From Pantoea piersonii (lineage in GTDB: Bacteria > Pseudomonadota > Gammaproteobacteria > Enterobacterales > Enterobacteriaceae), in assembly GCF_003612015.1 (NCBI RefSeq), contig NZ_RARB01000001.1:1054001-1118000 (forward strand): a stretch of 64,000 nt of DNA. The letters are read 5' to 3'. The notes below the pieces were generated by a model. That model searched no databases and was not told the DNA's origin. It was given only the letters and a program-made list of their open reading frames with translations. Made by a program: the position numbers and the translations under genes. This document shows, in pieces, positions 25,988 through 34,576 of the stretch; position 1 is the first letter of the stretch; every line of letters starts with the position of its first letter.

Positions 25988-27331
25988 TTATCCTGGCAGG
26001 TTGCTGCGCCCGGAACAACTCAGCTTAGCGTCGTCGCGCCGCCATACCGCGCGCCCGTTTATCCAGGTCTCGGCGATATTGCGATCGTCGCCGAGCGTCA
26101 TCAGCACGAAAAGCTGCTCCCAGATATCCTTACTGTTACTCATGCGCAGTTGCTGCAGCGGCGAAACGGCCCGATCCAGCACCACGAAGTCCGCCTCTTT
26201 GCCCGGCGCGAAATTCCCTGTTTTGTCATGCTGATCGAGCGCGTGCGCGCCGCCGAGCGTGGCGTGGTAGAAGGCTTCCGCGGCGCTCAGCCGATACTGC
26301 TGCAGCTGCCCCACCTTGTAGGCTTCTCCCAGCGTCTTAAGCATATTAAAGGTGGTGCCGGCGCCGATGTCTGTACCGATGCCAATTTTGACCCTCTGCT
26401 GCCAGCTGCGCTTCAGGCTGAACAGCCCGCTGCCGAGAAAGAGGTTTGACGTCGGGCAAAAGGCGATGGCGGAGTCGGTCTCGTGCAGACACTGCCACTC
26501 GTGCTCCTCCAGATGCAGACAGTGCGCGAACAGGCTGCGTCGTCCGGTCAGCTGGTGGCGATGATAAACGTCGAGATAGCCGTCATACTGCGGAAACAGC
26601 GACTTCACCCAGGCGACCTCCTGCGGGTTTTCGCTTAAGTGCGTATGCAGCCAGACATCGGGGAACTCCTGGCGCAGCTGCTGCACCTTTTTCAGCAGCG
26701 CCGGCGTTGAGGTAGGCGCAAAGCGCGGCGTCAGCGCGTAGCTGAGCCGTCCGCGTCCGTGCCAGCGCTCAATCAGCGCCCGCGTCTCGGCATAGCTCTG
26801 CTCCGGCGTTTCCAGCAGCTCTTCCGGCGCGTTGCGATCCATCATGACCTTCCCGGCAATCAGCCGCATATCGATCGCTTCCGCGGCGCTGAACAGCGCC
26901 TCGACTGACTGTGGATGAACGGTGCCGAACACCAGCGCGCTGGTGGTACCGTTCGCCAGCAGCTGTTGCAGGAAAAAGGCGGACATGGCGGCGGCGTGAT
27001 CTGCGCTGTGATACTGGCTTTCCACCGGAAACGTATACTGATTCAGCCACGTCAGCAGCTGTTCGCCATAAGCGCCAATCATCTCCGTTTGCGGATAGTG
27101 GATATGGGTATCGACAAAGCCCGGCACAATCAGACTACCGCGCAGATCGATGAGGCTGGACGGCAGATGCGGCAGCGACGCCCAGGCGTGCAGCCCGACG
27201 ATACGTCCCGCCTCCAGCAGCAGTACGCCATCTTCGATATAGCGCGCCTGCGCCATAATCGCCTCAGGCTCGTGCGCAATATCGCTAAAATCGAAAAAGC
27301 TGGCGCGAATGGCAGTAGAGGTTAACGGCAT
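25988..27331 (-). CDS. guaD: Guanine deaminase
   Basis: 447 residues from ATG 27331 behind GGAGCC. Amidohydrolase-superfamily landmarks: 'GFVDTHIHYPQ' (zinc His pair), 'HTHLSENPQE', 'FAHCLHLEEHE', and 'IGIGTDIGAGTTFNML' with the zinc Asp. It deaminates guanine to xanthine in the cytosol, feeding xanthine/urate breakdown (HpxO is encoded 2 kb away). The 'CPTSNLFLGSGLF' segment is characteristic of GuaD. Confidence 0.95.
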   Translation of the reverse strand: MPLTSTAIRASFFDFSDIAHEPEAIMAQARYIEDGVLLLEAGRIVGLHAWASLPHLPSSLIDLRGSLIVPGFVDTHIHYPQTEMIGAYGEQLLTWLNQYTFPVESQYHSADHAAAMSAFFLQQLLANGTTSALVFGTVHPQSVEALFSAAEAIDMRLIAGKVMMDRNAPEELLETPEQSYAETRALIERWHGRGRLSYALTPRFAPTSTPALLKKVQQLRQEFPDVWLHTHLSENPQEVAWVKSLFPQYDGYLDVYHRHQLTGRRSLFAHCLHLEEHEWQCLHETDSAIAFCPTSNLFLGSGLFSLKRSWQQRVKIGIGTDIGAGTTFNMLKTLGEAYKVGQLQQYRLSAAEAFYHATLGGAHALDQHDKTGNFAPGKEADFVVLDRAVSPLQQLRMSNSKDIWEQLFVLMTLGDDRNIAETWINGRAVWRRDDAKLSCSGRSNLPG

Positions 27332-27692
27332 AAAGGCTCCTTGATTCCGCGCTCGCTGGCGCAATTAACAGTCGGACAGTAAGGGATGAAATGCAACCCG
27401 CATGCCAGAAAATAGTGAATATCAACATGTTATGTAAATAAAGCAGCAATGAGGCGGTCGGAAAAACGGTATCGTATGCGCAACCGGTTGGCTGGCTGGG
27501 ATGTGCCAGCCACGAAGAAAGGAACCAAGGTTTCGTGCCCGCTGCGGGTGCAGTCCGCGCTCAAATAGCGCAGCAGACGCTTTTTACAGTATGAGCGCGC
27601 GTTGTCACCGCGTGGCGTTAGCTAAAAAAATCCCGATGACACAGCGAGTCACCGGGATGCTTTACTGCCAGGAACGGCGCGCCGGACAGGCC
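27332..27692. other. Gene-free stretch upstream of guaD
   Basis: No convincing gene. It contains the guaD promoter region (27332-27500) and, at 27624-27658, the terminator of the degenerate minus-strand gene. No purine riboswitch core was recognised. Confidence 0.5.
27624..27658 (-). terminator. Strong intrinsic terminator of the degenerate coiled-coil gene
   Basis: ATCCCGATGAC (27630-27640) pairs with GTCACCGGGAT (27648-27658) with one wobble; on the minus strand it is followed by seven Us. It starts 35 bases after the stop at 27693, showing that a real gene ends there. Confidence 0.85.
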
Positions 27693-28343
27693 TTAACGGC
27701 CTGTTAAGAGGGTTTGCAGCACTTTCAGCTCGGCCACCGCTTCCTGCATGGCATTCATGCCAGCCGTCAGCGTGCGCAGGCTGTTCAGCTGTTTTGTTAT
27801 GTCTGCCCGCTCATGCTGCGTCTGATGACTCATCTCAGCAATTTTGTCGGCCGCGTGAATACTACGCTCCGCCATATCCGTAGCGGTTTGTACCGTACTG
27901 GTCGCCACATCGCGAATGCGCGGTGAAACGTGCCTCACGCGTCAGCACTCAGGGCAACGGGTGACTGAAATACTAGTGCGCTGCGTTGTAAATAGTGCTG
28001 CCCTTATCGACACGGTGAATAACCTGAATAAAACAATATTCTCAGGATGCTTTCCTGGTAACGTTTATAGTCCGACAAGATTTTTTGCAAATAGCGATAA
28101 GATTCCCCTGGGGTATTGATTCGCTCAGGTCTTCGGAGATAAATAGCAAGAGAGTTAAATAGCTCGCCTCTTAAAAACAACAGCAAGAAAAATAGCAGAA
28201 GCAAAATCGGGAAACAGCCATGCCGGTGGTTATTCCAGGCGCGTGGATAATACCTGCGCCGCACTGGTGGCGACTGACGTAATGGTATCACGCGTCTGTT
28301 CTGGAGGCTTCTGGCAGACAGCCTTATGCGCCTGCTCGTCGGC
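27693..28343 (-). pseudogene. Interrupted gene for an alpha-helical (coiled-coil) protein
   Basis: The C-terminal piece (27938-27693, GTG start possible, 81 codons) reads 'IRDVATSTVQTATDMAERSI' and ends 'LKVLQTLLTGR', all helix-forming heptads, directly before a strong terminator. Further upstream on the same strand, about 28343-28231, a second helical piece reads 'TRDTITSVATSAAQVLSTRL' and then stops. Between them lie about 290 AT-rich bases with an unrelated open frame. The most economical view is one gene split by an insertion and missing its 5' end against the divergent exporter gene. A phasin-like or chemoreceptor-like origin is possible; I cannot name it. Confidence 0.45.
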
Positions 28344-28419
28344 ATATCAGCTTACTCATGCCTGTAACAGATTAAGTCCATGCATCGAGGGAATTTCAGA
28401 ACCTGTTAAAGGAATAAAC

Positions 28420-29592
28420 ATGCAAAAAATATCTTTTATCTTTGCAGCCATTCTCGGTTTGCTTACAGCCACAGGACCGCTGTGTACCGACTTTTATTTG
28501 CCTGCTTTGCCTGAGATTGCAGCACAGTTTGATACCACCGCTACACTCACCCAGCTTTCTCTTACTTCTGCCCTGGCAGGGTTGGGTCTTGGTCAGCTGA
28601 TATTTGGCCCCATCAGCGATCGCACAGGCCGCAAAGCGCCATTAATATTTTCACTGATGATATTTGTGGCAGCATCGGTTCTTTGCGCCATCACGCATGA
28701 TATATACGCGCTTACTGGCTGGCGCTTTCTTCAGGGCCTGGCAGGCGCTGGCGGCTCGGTGCTGGCGCGCGCCATTGCGCGCGATAATTATCAGGGAACC
28801 GTGCTGACGCACTTTTTTGCCCTGCTGATGACGGTAAATGGCATTGCCCCGGTATTTTCGCCGGTCTTAGGCGGCTATCTCGCCTCCCGTTTCGACTGGC
28901 GCATGCTGTTCTGGGTTATGGCAGCTACTGGCATTGTGCTGGCGTTAGTCAGCCTGCTGTTCGTTCGCGAATCCCTGCAGAAGCCCAAGAAACATACGTC
29001 GCTGCTGAACACGGCGAAATCAGTAATCCGGAACCGGCAGTTTATCCGCTGCTGTCTGATTCAGGCGTTTATGATGGCGGGGCTATTTTCATACATAGGC
29101 TCCTCCTCATTCGTATTTCAGACGGAGTATGGCCTCAGTCCACTCAGTTTCAGCCTGATTTTCGGCATTAACGGCCTTGGGCTGGTTTTCGCTGCGTTAA
29201 TCTTCTCGTGGCTTGCCAGGCGCTATCGCGCTGAGGCGCTGCTCAAAACGGGGCTGGTGCTGGCTGTGATAGCGGCGATGACCACCCTGGCACTTGCCTG
29301 GCTTAATGCGACCCTGCCTGTTCTTGTTGCCCTTTTCTTTGCCATCGCCTTTAACAGCGGCATAAGTACCCTGGCGGGCGCTGAGGCGATGAGCGCGGTA
29401 GAAGCGGGCGAATCGGGCACCGCTTCCGCCCTGTTGGGGATGCTGATGTTCCTTTTTGGTGGTCTTGCGACTCCGCTTGCAGGCATTGGCGGCGAGTCGA
29501 TGATAAAGATGAGTCTGGCTGTGCTTGTCAGCTACGTGATTGCTCTGGCGTTAACCCGCGCGGCAAACGCCGGGGCATCCCCTGGCCGCTGA
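28420..29592 (+). CDS. Bcr/CflA-type MFS drug efflux transporter
   Basis: 390 residues from ATG 28420 behind AAAGGAATAAAC. Twelve membrane segments. 'TDFYLPALPEIAAQF', 'GQLIFGPISDRTGRKAPL' (MFS motif A) and 'RFLQGLAGAGGSVLARAIARD' are the Bcr/CflA hallmark. It exports compounds such as bicyclomycin or chloramphenicol by proton exchange. The frame is open 59 codons upstream over the remnant of the disrupted minus-strand gene, but this is the only start with a ribosome site and family-like N-terminus. Confidence 0.92.
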   Translation: MQKISFIFAAILGLLTATGPLCTDFYLPALPEIAAQFDTTATLTQLSLTSALAGLGLGQLIFGPISDRTGRKAPLIFSLMIFVAASVLCAITHDIYALTGWRFLQGLAGAGGSVLARAIARDNYQGTVLTHFFALLMTVNGIAPVFSPVLGGYLASRFDWRMLFWVMAATGIVLALVSLLFVRESLQKPKKHTSLLNTAKSVIRNRQFIRCCLIQAFMMAGLFSYIGSSSFVFQTEYGLSPLSFSLIFGINGLGLVFAALIFSWLARRYRAEALLKTGLVLAVIAAMTTLALAWLNATLPVLVALFFAIAFNSGISTLAGAEAMSAVEAGESGTASALLGMLMFLFGGLATPLAGIGGESMIKMSLAVLVSYVIALALTRAANAGASPGR

Positions 29593-29672
29593 TACGCAGG
29601 CGCGGGTTACCCGCCAGAGGAGGAGTAGAATGCGCCAGACGGCAATGAGCCAGGCTAATGACGAACAATAAA

Positions 29673-30272
29673 TCAGGGAGTGAACCTGGCTGGTAGCCAC
29701 GAGAACAACTTCCCGCTGACAGCCTCACAGAGAGCGGTCAGCGCATCACTCCACCAGAACCAGGCGGGCTTAACCAGCACGCAAGCCAGTGCGGCTACGG
29801 TCGCTGCGCCTGCCATATCCAGCGGAAAATGTACGCCAAGAAAAACCCGCGACCAGGCCACCAGCAGTGATAAAACCAATACCAGAGTGCCGGTTATAAA
29901 CGCCCGCGAGACCAGCAGGGAAAATGCGGTGCTGAAAAACAGCGTAGCGTGATCGCTGGGGAATGAGGTTTCCGGCGCGTGGAAAATCCAGCTATGACCA
30001 AGCGGTATCATAAAGGGGCGAGGATGGAAGTAGATAACAGAGCAGATAAAACCGAGTCCCAGCGCAGCCAGAACCGTGGCCAGTGTGAAAAGAGCCGTTC
30101 TGTGCCCGGCTTTTCCCCCCAGAAACCAGTAAGCCAGCAGTATGACAGGAATAACGTAAAGTAAGTATTGCGCGCAGACTGTAGCGAAAGTCATTAACCA
30201 GCCCGGCGCGCCAGGCTGGGCATTTAACGACAGAAACCAGGCTCGGTTCAGCGTCTCCAGTAAGTTCATCAT
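29673..30272 (-). CDS. PAP2-family phosphatase, probable undecaprenyl-diphosphatase
   Basis: 199 residues with five or six membrane segments. The three acid-phosphatase motifs are visible: 'HPRPF' (K/R-x6-RP region), 'SFPSDHA' (PSGH equivalent, S-D-H), and 'AWSRVFLGVHFPLDM' (SR-x5-H-x3-D). This is the YbjG/BcrC pattern: dephosphorylation of undecaprenyl pyrophosphate at the periplasmic face, recycling the lipid carrier. It stands alone, convergent with the Bcr-type gene. Confidence 0.88.
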   Translation of the reverse strand: MMNLLETLNRAWFLSLNAQPGAPGWLMTFATVCAQYLLYVIPVILLAYWFLGGKAGHRTALFTLATVLAALGLGFICSVIYFHPRPFMIPLGHSWIFHAPETSFPSDHATLFFSTAFSLLVSRAFITGTLVLVLSLLVAWSRVFLGVHFPLDMAGAATVAALACVLVKPAWFWWSDALTALCEAVSGKLFSWLPARFTP

Positions 30273-30498
30273 AAAGTAGCCGCTCCGGGCGGAAATGAGG
30301 ATGTTGCCTTCATTCTGTCCGGCTGGGCTTAACTAAACCTTAATGAAGCGTCTGCAGTGACCCGCGGGCGGTTAGCGACAAGGTTGTTTGCCTCAAAATT
30401 AACAGCAACGTTACTGACTGCATCTGTCTCGTTTATGCCCGCATTGTTCGGTGCGCAAGCCCTGTCGATGGCAGATAGCTGACTGGCAGAATATCTCC

Positions 30499-31530
30499 TT
30501 AGTCAAAATCCACGCGCAAGTAACCCTCGGAGGTAAATTTACCCGCCACCGGTTCGTTTCCGGTAATACTAACGGGCCAGGCGCTAATCGAAACGGATGA
30601 AGAGGCGTTGTCATCTAACCGAAAGGGAATCTTGCTGTTAATATCATTAGGCGTCAGTGGTTTTTTATTGCCGTCGGCCACAATAAAGCCCAGATCCTTA
30701 TTGTCAGAGACAATCGCTCCCCCTGAGGTATTGTTCGCCTCGATACGTAGCGATAATAATGCCTGAGCATCGATATTTTTACATTTAATGCCTATTTTTC
30801 TTGTCTGCGGATTGACGCCGACAGGCTTATTCCCTGCCCCAGCCTCTGAAAACTGGCGGGCGCCAATATCACCAAAATCCATACTCACCACTTGATTCTC
30901 GTTGATCTCACACGTTTGTGGCACTACCACGGAGGCGTTAACATGGATAATGACCATGGTTTTTCTGTCCCCTTCCCCTGCGGAATTATTGCCAGATAAA
31001 TAAGCCACATCAGCATTAACGCCTTCGGTACCTACAAAGGGTTTGATAATTTTGAACTTTAATATCACCTTCGAACCACTTGACGCGGCGAGCCCACACA
31101 TCCGGGAATCAGAACAGTGATTATTTATATCAACAAAGGGAACGGTGTAATATTTTGACGCGTGTACGGCGTCATAAACATATACTTGCGTTGATACCTG
31201 CAGATAGTCACCCTCTTTCCCTGAAAAAGCGTACCAGCCATTTTGCTGTTCGATCATTCCGCTTGCAGCCGTGGCAGTCCAGTACACGCTTTTTTTAATA
31301 TCACAAAGTCCGCCTATGCTATAGCTGCCTGCCCTTGACACAGGGATATCATTTGTCTCATACCCGGCAAAATTTGATTTGGAGTTAAAGTTTATATTCT
31401 GGTCGTATGTATACACGCCACCATCAGCCAGAGAGCATGGGCTTGCAAAAACGTTATTGCAATTGAGCAACACGCTCGTCACAAATACCACACCAACAAT
31501 TATTTTATGATATAAATAATAAAAACGCAT
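30499..31530 (-). CDS. Fimbrial tip-adhesin-like protein, orphan
   Basis: 343 residues from ATG 31530 (GGAAGT well spaced). Signal peptide up to about residue 30 (VFA-SPC). The N-terminal half (to about 180) resembles a lectin-type receptor domain with paired cysteines; the C-terminal half is a pilin domain with 'VPQTCEINENQVVSMDFGDIGA', 'IGIKCKNIDAQALLSLRI' and a terminal alternating strand 'GYLRVDFD'. Base composition is AT-rich compared with flanks. Chaperone, usher and major pilin genes are missing within several kb, so it is a relic of a fimbrial operon or works with a distant one. Confidence 0.8.
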   Translation of the reverse strand: MRFYYLYHKIIVGVVFVTSVLLNCNNVFASPCSLADGGVYTYDQNINFNSKSNFAGYETNDIPVSRAGSYSIGGLCDIKKSVYWTATAASGMIEQQNGWYAFSGKEGDYLQVSTQVYVYDAVHASKYYTVPFVDINNHCSDSRMCGLAASSGSKVILKFKIIKPFVGTEGVNADVAYLSGNNSAGEGDRKTMVIIHVNASVVVPQTCEINENQVVSMDFGDIGARQFSEAGAGNKPVGVNPQTRKIGIKCKNIDAQALLSLRIEANNTSGGAIVSDNKDLGFIVADGNKKPLTPNDINSKIPFRLDDNASSSVSISAWPVSITGNEPVAGKFTSEGYLRVDFD

Positions 31531-32287
31531 AAATTTACTTCCTGTTTTCTTTTCAAGCAGGCTCAAATCGTTGGCTTTGAGTTAATGGCAGAGACCCGCT
31601 CATTTTTAATTAATCTATTTCAGATGCACGTCCTCTGTAAAAAATATTGTATAACAGTTGTATTTGATCGGTAAAGCCGATCGATAGCACCATCACGATA
31701 GACTCACCCAATCATCACGGCGTTCATAAGCGTTATACATTAACAGGAAAAATAATGGGCCAATTCAAATAAGCATATAATTCAGTGAGTTGAAAAATAA
31801 ATTCACAATTAAATCCTGTTTACTCTCAGCTTTATAAACATAAACGCCTCAAAGTTGAACAGGCCGTTATCGTTTAAAATAAACAGATTATTTATTCTTT
31901 ATTTAATTTAATGGCATTAAATTCAAACCATGGGTAAACAGATAATAAAGCATTATTTTTTATTTTATTTCAGGCAAGGGCTGCGCCAGCCACGTCATAA
32001 AAGAGTTATGCAAAAACAGGCTTGTGATGATGTTACCGCCCTGATTTCCTGAATGATTGCTTCCACCCGATTACGCTTTCAGGCTTTCCGCGATGTGCCA
32101 TAAGAAAGCCAGCCTGCTGCTTCCGCCAGATGATCCTGTCGCGCGGCAACAGCAGCGAACTGTCCTGCGTGCCAGTTCATCTCACCGTGAATGCCTCGCC
32201 CCTGCATAGCCTTCTTTGGGCTGGGGTGGCTTCTCCTCTCCCCACCGCACAACTTACCTATCGCTTTAAAGCTTCCTCCTGCTTAAT
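31531..32287. other. Gene-free, AT-rich decayed stretch
   Basis: 31567-31980 is very AT-rich with no usable frame. 31980-32280 is normal in GC and consists of fragments, including a perfect 40-bp copy of dcp coding sequence at 32119-32158. It looks like residue from rearrangement. Confidence 0.5.
32119..32158 (+). repeat. 40-bp exact copy of a segment of dcp
   Basis: Bases 32119-32158 are identical to the complement of 23993-24032, encoding the same residues FRQMILSRGNSS of Dcp in the plus orientation. Flanks do not match, so it is an isolated fragment. Confidence 0.85.
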
Positions 32288-32310
32288 TATATACAGTTAA
32301 ACTGTATATA
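32288..32310. promoter_or_regulatory. Perfect 23-bp palindrome, probable MarR-family operator
   Basis: The arms TATATACAGTT (32288-32298) and AACTGTATATA (32300-32310) flank a central A. It lies 15 bases before the start codon of the SnoaL-like gene, where bound protein would block transcription. The MarR-type gene ending next to this gene is the likely ligand. Confidence 0.7.
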
Positions 32311-32324
32311 TTGCGGGGTCTGAG

Positions 32325-32735
32325 ATGTCTGAAGAGAACAAGATCGTGGTACGGCGCTTTAACCAGCAGGTCATTGCCGAAGGGAGTCGTCAGGCGTTTG
32401 AAGAGCTGGTTGCGCCCCGTTTCATCAACCGATCTGCGCCAGCGGGTACGCCCAACGATCGTGAAAGTCTGTGGCGTACCTTTAATCAGATCCTGTTTCC
32501 CGCGCTGACTGATTTGCAGGTGAGGATCGAAGATCAAATTGCCGAACGTGATTGGGTTACTACGCGTAAAACGATAACAGGTGTGCACAGTGGTGAGCTG
32601 CTGGGCGTGGCGGCCAGCGGCAAAAACGTAACCATTGCGGTAATTGATATGGTGCGCATTGAGGATGGGCAGTATGTCGAACACTGGGGATTAAATACGC
32701 TGGCGCACGTGGTAAACCAGCTGAAGCAGGATTAA
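32325..32735 (+). CDS. SnoaL-like / ester cyclase family protein (NTF2 fold)
   Basis: 136 residues. 'VVRRFNQQVIAEGSRQAFEELVAP' then 'DLQVRIEDQIAERDWVTTRKTITG' and 'IDMVRIEDGQYVEHWGLNTL' give the cone-shaped NTF2/SnoaL fold used by polyketide cyclases and many small hydrolases. The typical central H/D residues are present (HSGELLG, EHWG). Controlled, by inference, from the 23-bp palindrome. Its stop overlaps the stop of the convergent MarR gene by four bases. Substrate unknown. Confidence 0.8.
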   Translation: MSEENKIVVRRFNQQVIAEGSRQAFEELVAPRFINRSAPAGTPNDRESLWRTFNQILFPALTDLQVRIEDQIAERDWVTTRKTITGVHSGELLGVAASGKNVTIAVIDMVRIEDGQYVEHWGLNTLAHVVNQLKQD

Positions 32736-33148
32736 AGCAGTTTACGCAGCGCCGCCACGCCTTTCTCGAGATCCTCGCAGGCAGCCGCATCAAGCTTGTC
32801 GGCAATCTGCTGAGCTATCCACTCGCTACGTTTTGCCCGCGCATCAGCCAGCAAAGCGCGGGCGCTTTCACTAAGCACGATCAGCTGCGCCCGCGCGTCT
32901 TGCGGGCTTTTTTGCCGCTGCACCAGTCCCTGCAGCTCTAGCTCATTGATCACCAGACGCATACTTTGATGTTTCACACCGCGCAGCCGGGCAAGATCGG
33001 CGATAGAGAGCGCCTGGTGCGTATCAAGCAGATCCAGCGTTTCATGCTGTGAGGTGCGTACGGTAGCGGTTGCCACGCGAGCATTTCGCACAAAAGCGCT
33101 GATAACCTGGCGCAGTTCATTAGCCAGCCGTTGAGTTTCAATGGTCAA
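32732..33148 (-). CDS. MarR-family transcriptional regulator
   Basis: 138 residues. Winged-helix core: 'LDTHQALSIADLARLRGVKHQSMRLVINELELQGLV' (residues about 40-78) followed by the wing 'RQKSPQDARAQLIVLSESG'-like segment. Long N- and C-terminal helices for dimerisation. Convergent with the SnoaL gene; the nearest MarR-type operator is the palindrome at 32288. It probably senses a small aromatic or oxidant ligand. Confidence 0.88.
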   Translation of the reverse strand: MTIETQRLANELRQVISAFVRNARVATATVRTSQHETLDLLDTHQALSIADLARLRGVKHQSMRLVINELELQGLVQRQKSPQDARAQLIVLSESARALLADARAKRSEWIAQQIADKLDAAACEDLEKGVAALRKLL

Positions 33149-33429
33149 AGTGACAATTCCTGCACGTTAAGGGAGGGAGAGTATAAGCGATTTCGACGTG
33201 GCATTGAGATGCCCATAAACGCGAACCTGACGAATGACAGCGTTGTCAGGGCAATAACAGTAACCCTGCGCCGGGCGAAAGCGTTGACGTTGAGGCATCA
33301 GACAGGCAGAGGCGAATATTTTACGCCGTCCGGCCTGCCTTGCCCGGCGGTGCCCCGGAGAGGCATTGAAAAGTCGCAGCGCTGCGCGAGGCGCTCTCCT
33401 GCTCTAATCAACTGCCGGTCTGCTAAAAA

Positions 33430-33858
33430 TCAGCGGCTGACGCGGTTCCCTTGCTCATTAATAACAACTTCACCATCCTCTTTGGTAAAGGCGCCCTGCT
33501 GCGGGTCAGGCAGAATGTCCAGCACCGCTTCAGACGGCCGACAGAGTTTTGTGCCGAGCGGCGTGACCACCACCGGCCGATTAATAAGAACGGGATAAGC
33601 CAGCATGGCATCCAGCAGTTCGTCATCGCTGAACCGGTTTTCTGCCAGCCCCAGTAGCGCAAAAGGTTCGGTATTTTTACGCAGCAGTTGCCGCACGCTT
33701 ATGCCCATATCCTCTGTCAGTTTTTTTAACTCGTCGCGCGTTGGCGGCGTTTCCAGATACAGAATAACTGAGGGCTCAATGCCGCTGTTGCGGATAAGGG
33801 CCAGCGCATTACGGGATGTCCCGCAGGCCGGGTTGTGGTAAATGGTGATATCAGTCAC
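33430..33858 (-). CDS. arsC: Arsenate reductase, glutaredoxin-dependent
   Basis: 142 residues, as in the R773/K-12 ArsC family. The catalytic Cys is in 'YHNPACGTSRNAL' (C12), and the three Arg that hold arsenate appear in 'LRKNTEPF' (R60), 'INRPVV' (R94) and 'LCRPSEAVLDIL' (R107). It reduces arsenate to arsenite in the cytosol. Arsenite must then be exported, but the adjacent arsB is a remnant. Ribosome site GGAGAATC precedes the ATG. Confidence 0.95.
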   Translation of the reverse strand: MTDITIYHNPACGTSRNALALIRNSGIEPSVILYLETPPTRDELKKLTEDMGISVRQLLRKNTEPFALLGLAENRFSDDELLDAMLAYPVLINRPVVVTPLGTKLCRPSEAVLDILPDPQQGAFTKEDGEVVINEQGNRVSR

Positions 33859-33898
33859 AGGTGATTCTCCGGTCAGTGGGCTGCGCCCGGCTGGAAGG

Positions 33899-34205
33899 TT
33901 AAACAGACAGACGCAGGGCCAGCGCGGTAAAAAGCACCGGCAGCGTCATGACAAAGCCGACAAGAAAGTAATAATCCCAGCTGACGGTGAGGGTTATCTG
34001 CGCCAGCACAGATAACCACAGCAGAGTGGCGAGACTACCGATGGGGGTAATTTTCGGGCCGAGGTCGCCATCGAGGATGCTGGCGTATCATCGCCTTCTT
34101 TACCCCCCTGAACGGTACTGCCGTCAATGGAGCACGCATCAGCCAGCACGGTGGGCATGTTATAAATGAGGCCGGAATCATCCTCTCAAACACATTCATT
34201 AAAAC
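33899..34205 (-). pseudogene. arsB: arsB remnant (arsenite efflux pump)
   Basis: On the minus strand, 34090-33899 reads '[19 protein letters not shown]' and ends '[15 protein letters not shown]' plus the usual hydrophobic tail, which is the authentic C-terminus of ArsB. Just upstream, another frame gives 'NMPTVLADACSIDGSTVQGG', the ArsB segment that normally precedes it. The two are out of frame, and the first roughly 300 codons are missing: the frame from ATG 34181 jumps from MIPAS directly to the late segment. Large deletion plus a small indel; no functional pump. Confidence 0.88.
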
Positions 34206-34222
34206 GCATATAAAAGGGAAGC

Positions 34223-34576
34223 TCAAATACAAACAGGCTTGCCGTTGGTCGTTACATTATCGCGCTCAACCTGCAGGCTAAGACGTATAATGTCATCCCG
34301 CTGGCACAGATAAGCCTGTTCAATCACCGCCGCCGCCCAGGCTGGCATATAAGGTGATAAACGATAGTGGATCCACTTGCCGTCACGCCTGTCGATAAGC
34401 AGCCCACTCTCCCTCAGCATAGCCAGATGGCGGGAAATTTTGGGCTGATTCTCTTTCAGCATTAACGTAAGCTCACAGACGCAAAGCTCCCCCTTTTCAC
34501 GCAGTAACAACACCAGGTTAAGGCGGGTATCGTCCGAGAGATTTTTGAAAAGTTGCAGAGGGTGTAGTTGCGGCAT
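34223..34576 (-). CDS. arsR: ArsR-family arsenical-responsive repressor
   Basis: 117 residues from MPQLHPLQ at 34576. Winged helix: 'LFKNLSDDTRLNLVLLL', metal site 'GELCVCELTLML' (C-x-C in the alpha-3 helix, as in E. coli ArsR), recognition helix 'NQPKISRHLAMLRESGLL' and wing 'DRRDGKWIHYRL'. It should release the operator on binding arsenite. First gene of a broken arsRBC operon. The frame is open five codons further, without a ribosome site. Confidence 0.94.
   Translation of the reverse strand: MPQLHPLQLFKNLSDDTRLNLVLLLREKGELCVCELTLMLKENQPKISRHLAMLRESGLLIDRRDGKWIHYRLSPYMPAWAAAVIEQAYLCQRDDIIRLSLQVERDNVTTNGKPVCI

Noticed and set aside
27332..27500. Possible purine riboswitch before guaD
   Set aside because: No conserved three-way-junction core sequence visible.
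28004..28345. 113-codon minus-strand frame
   Set aside because: Crosses the remnant and the AT-rich insertion in a different frame from the helical pieces; more likely chance opening.
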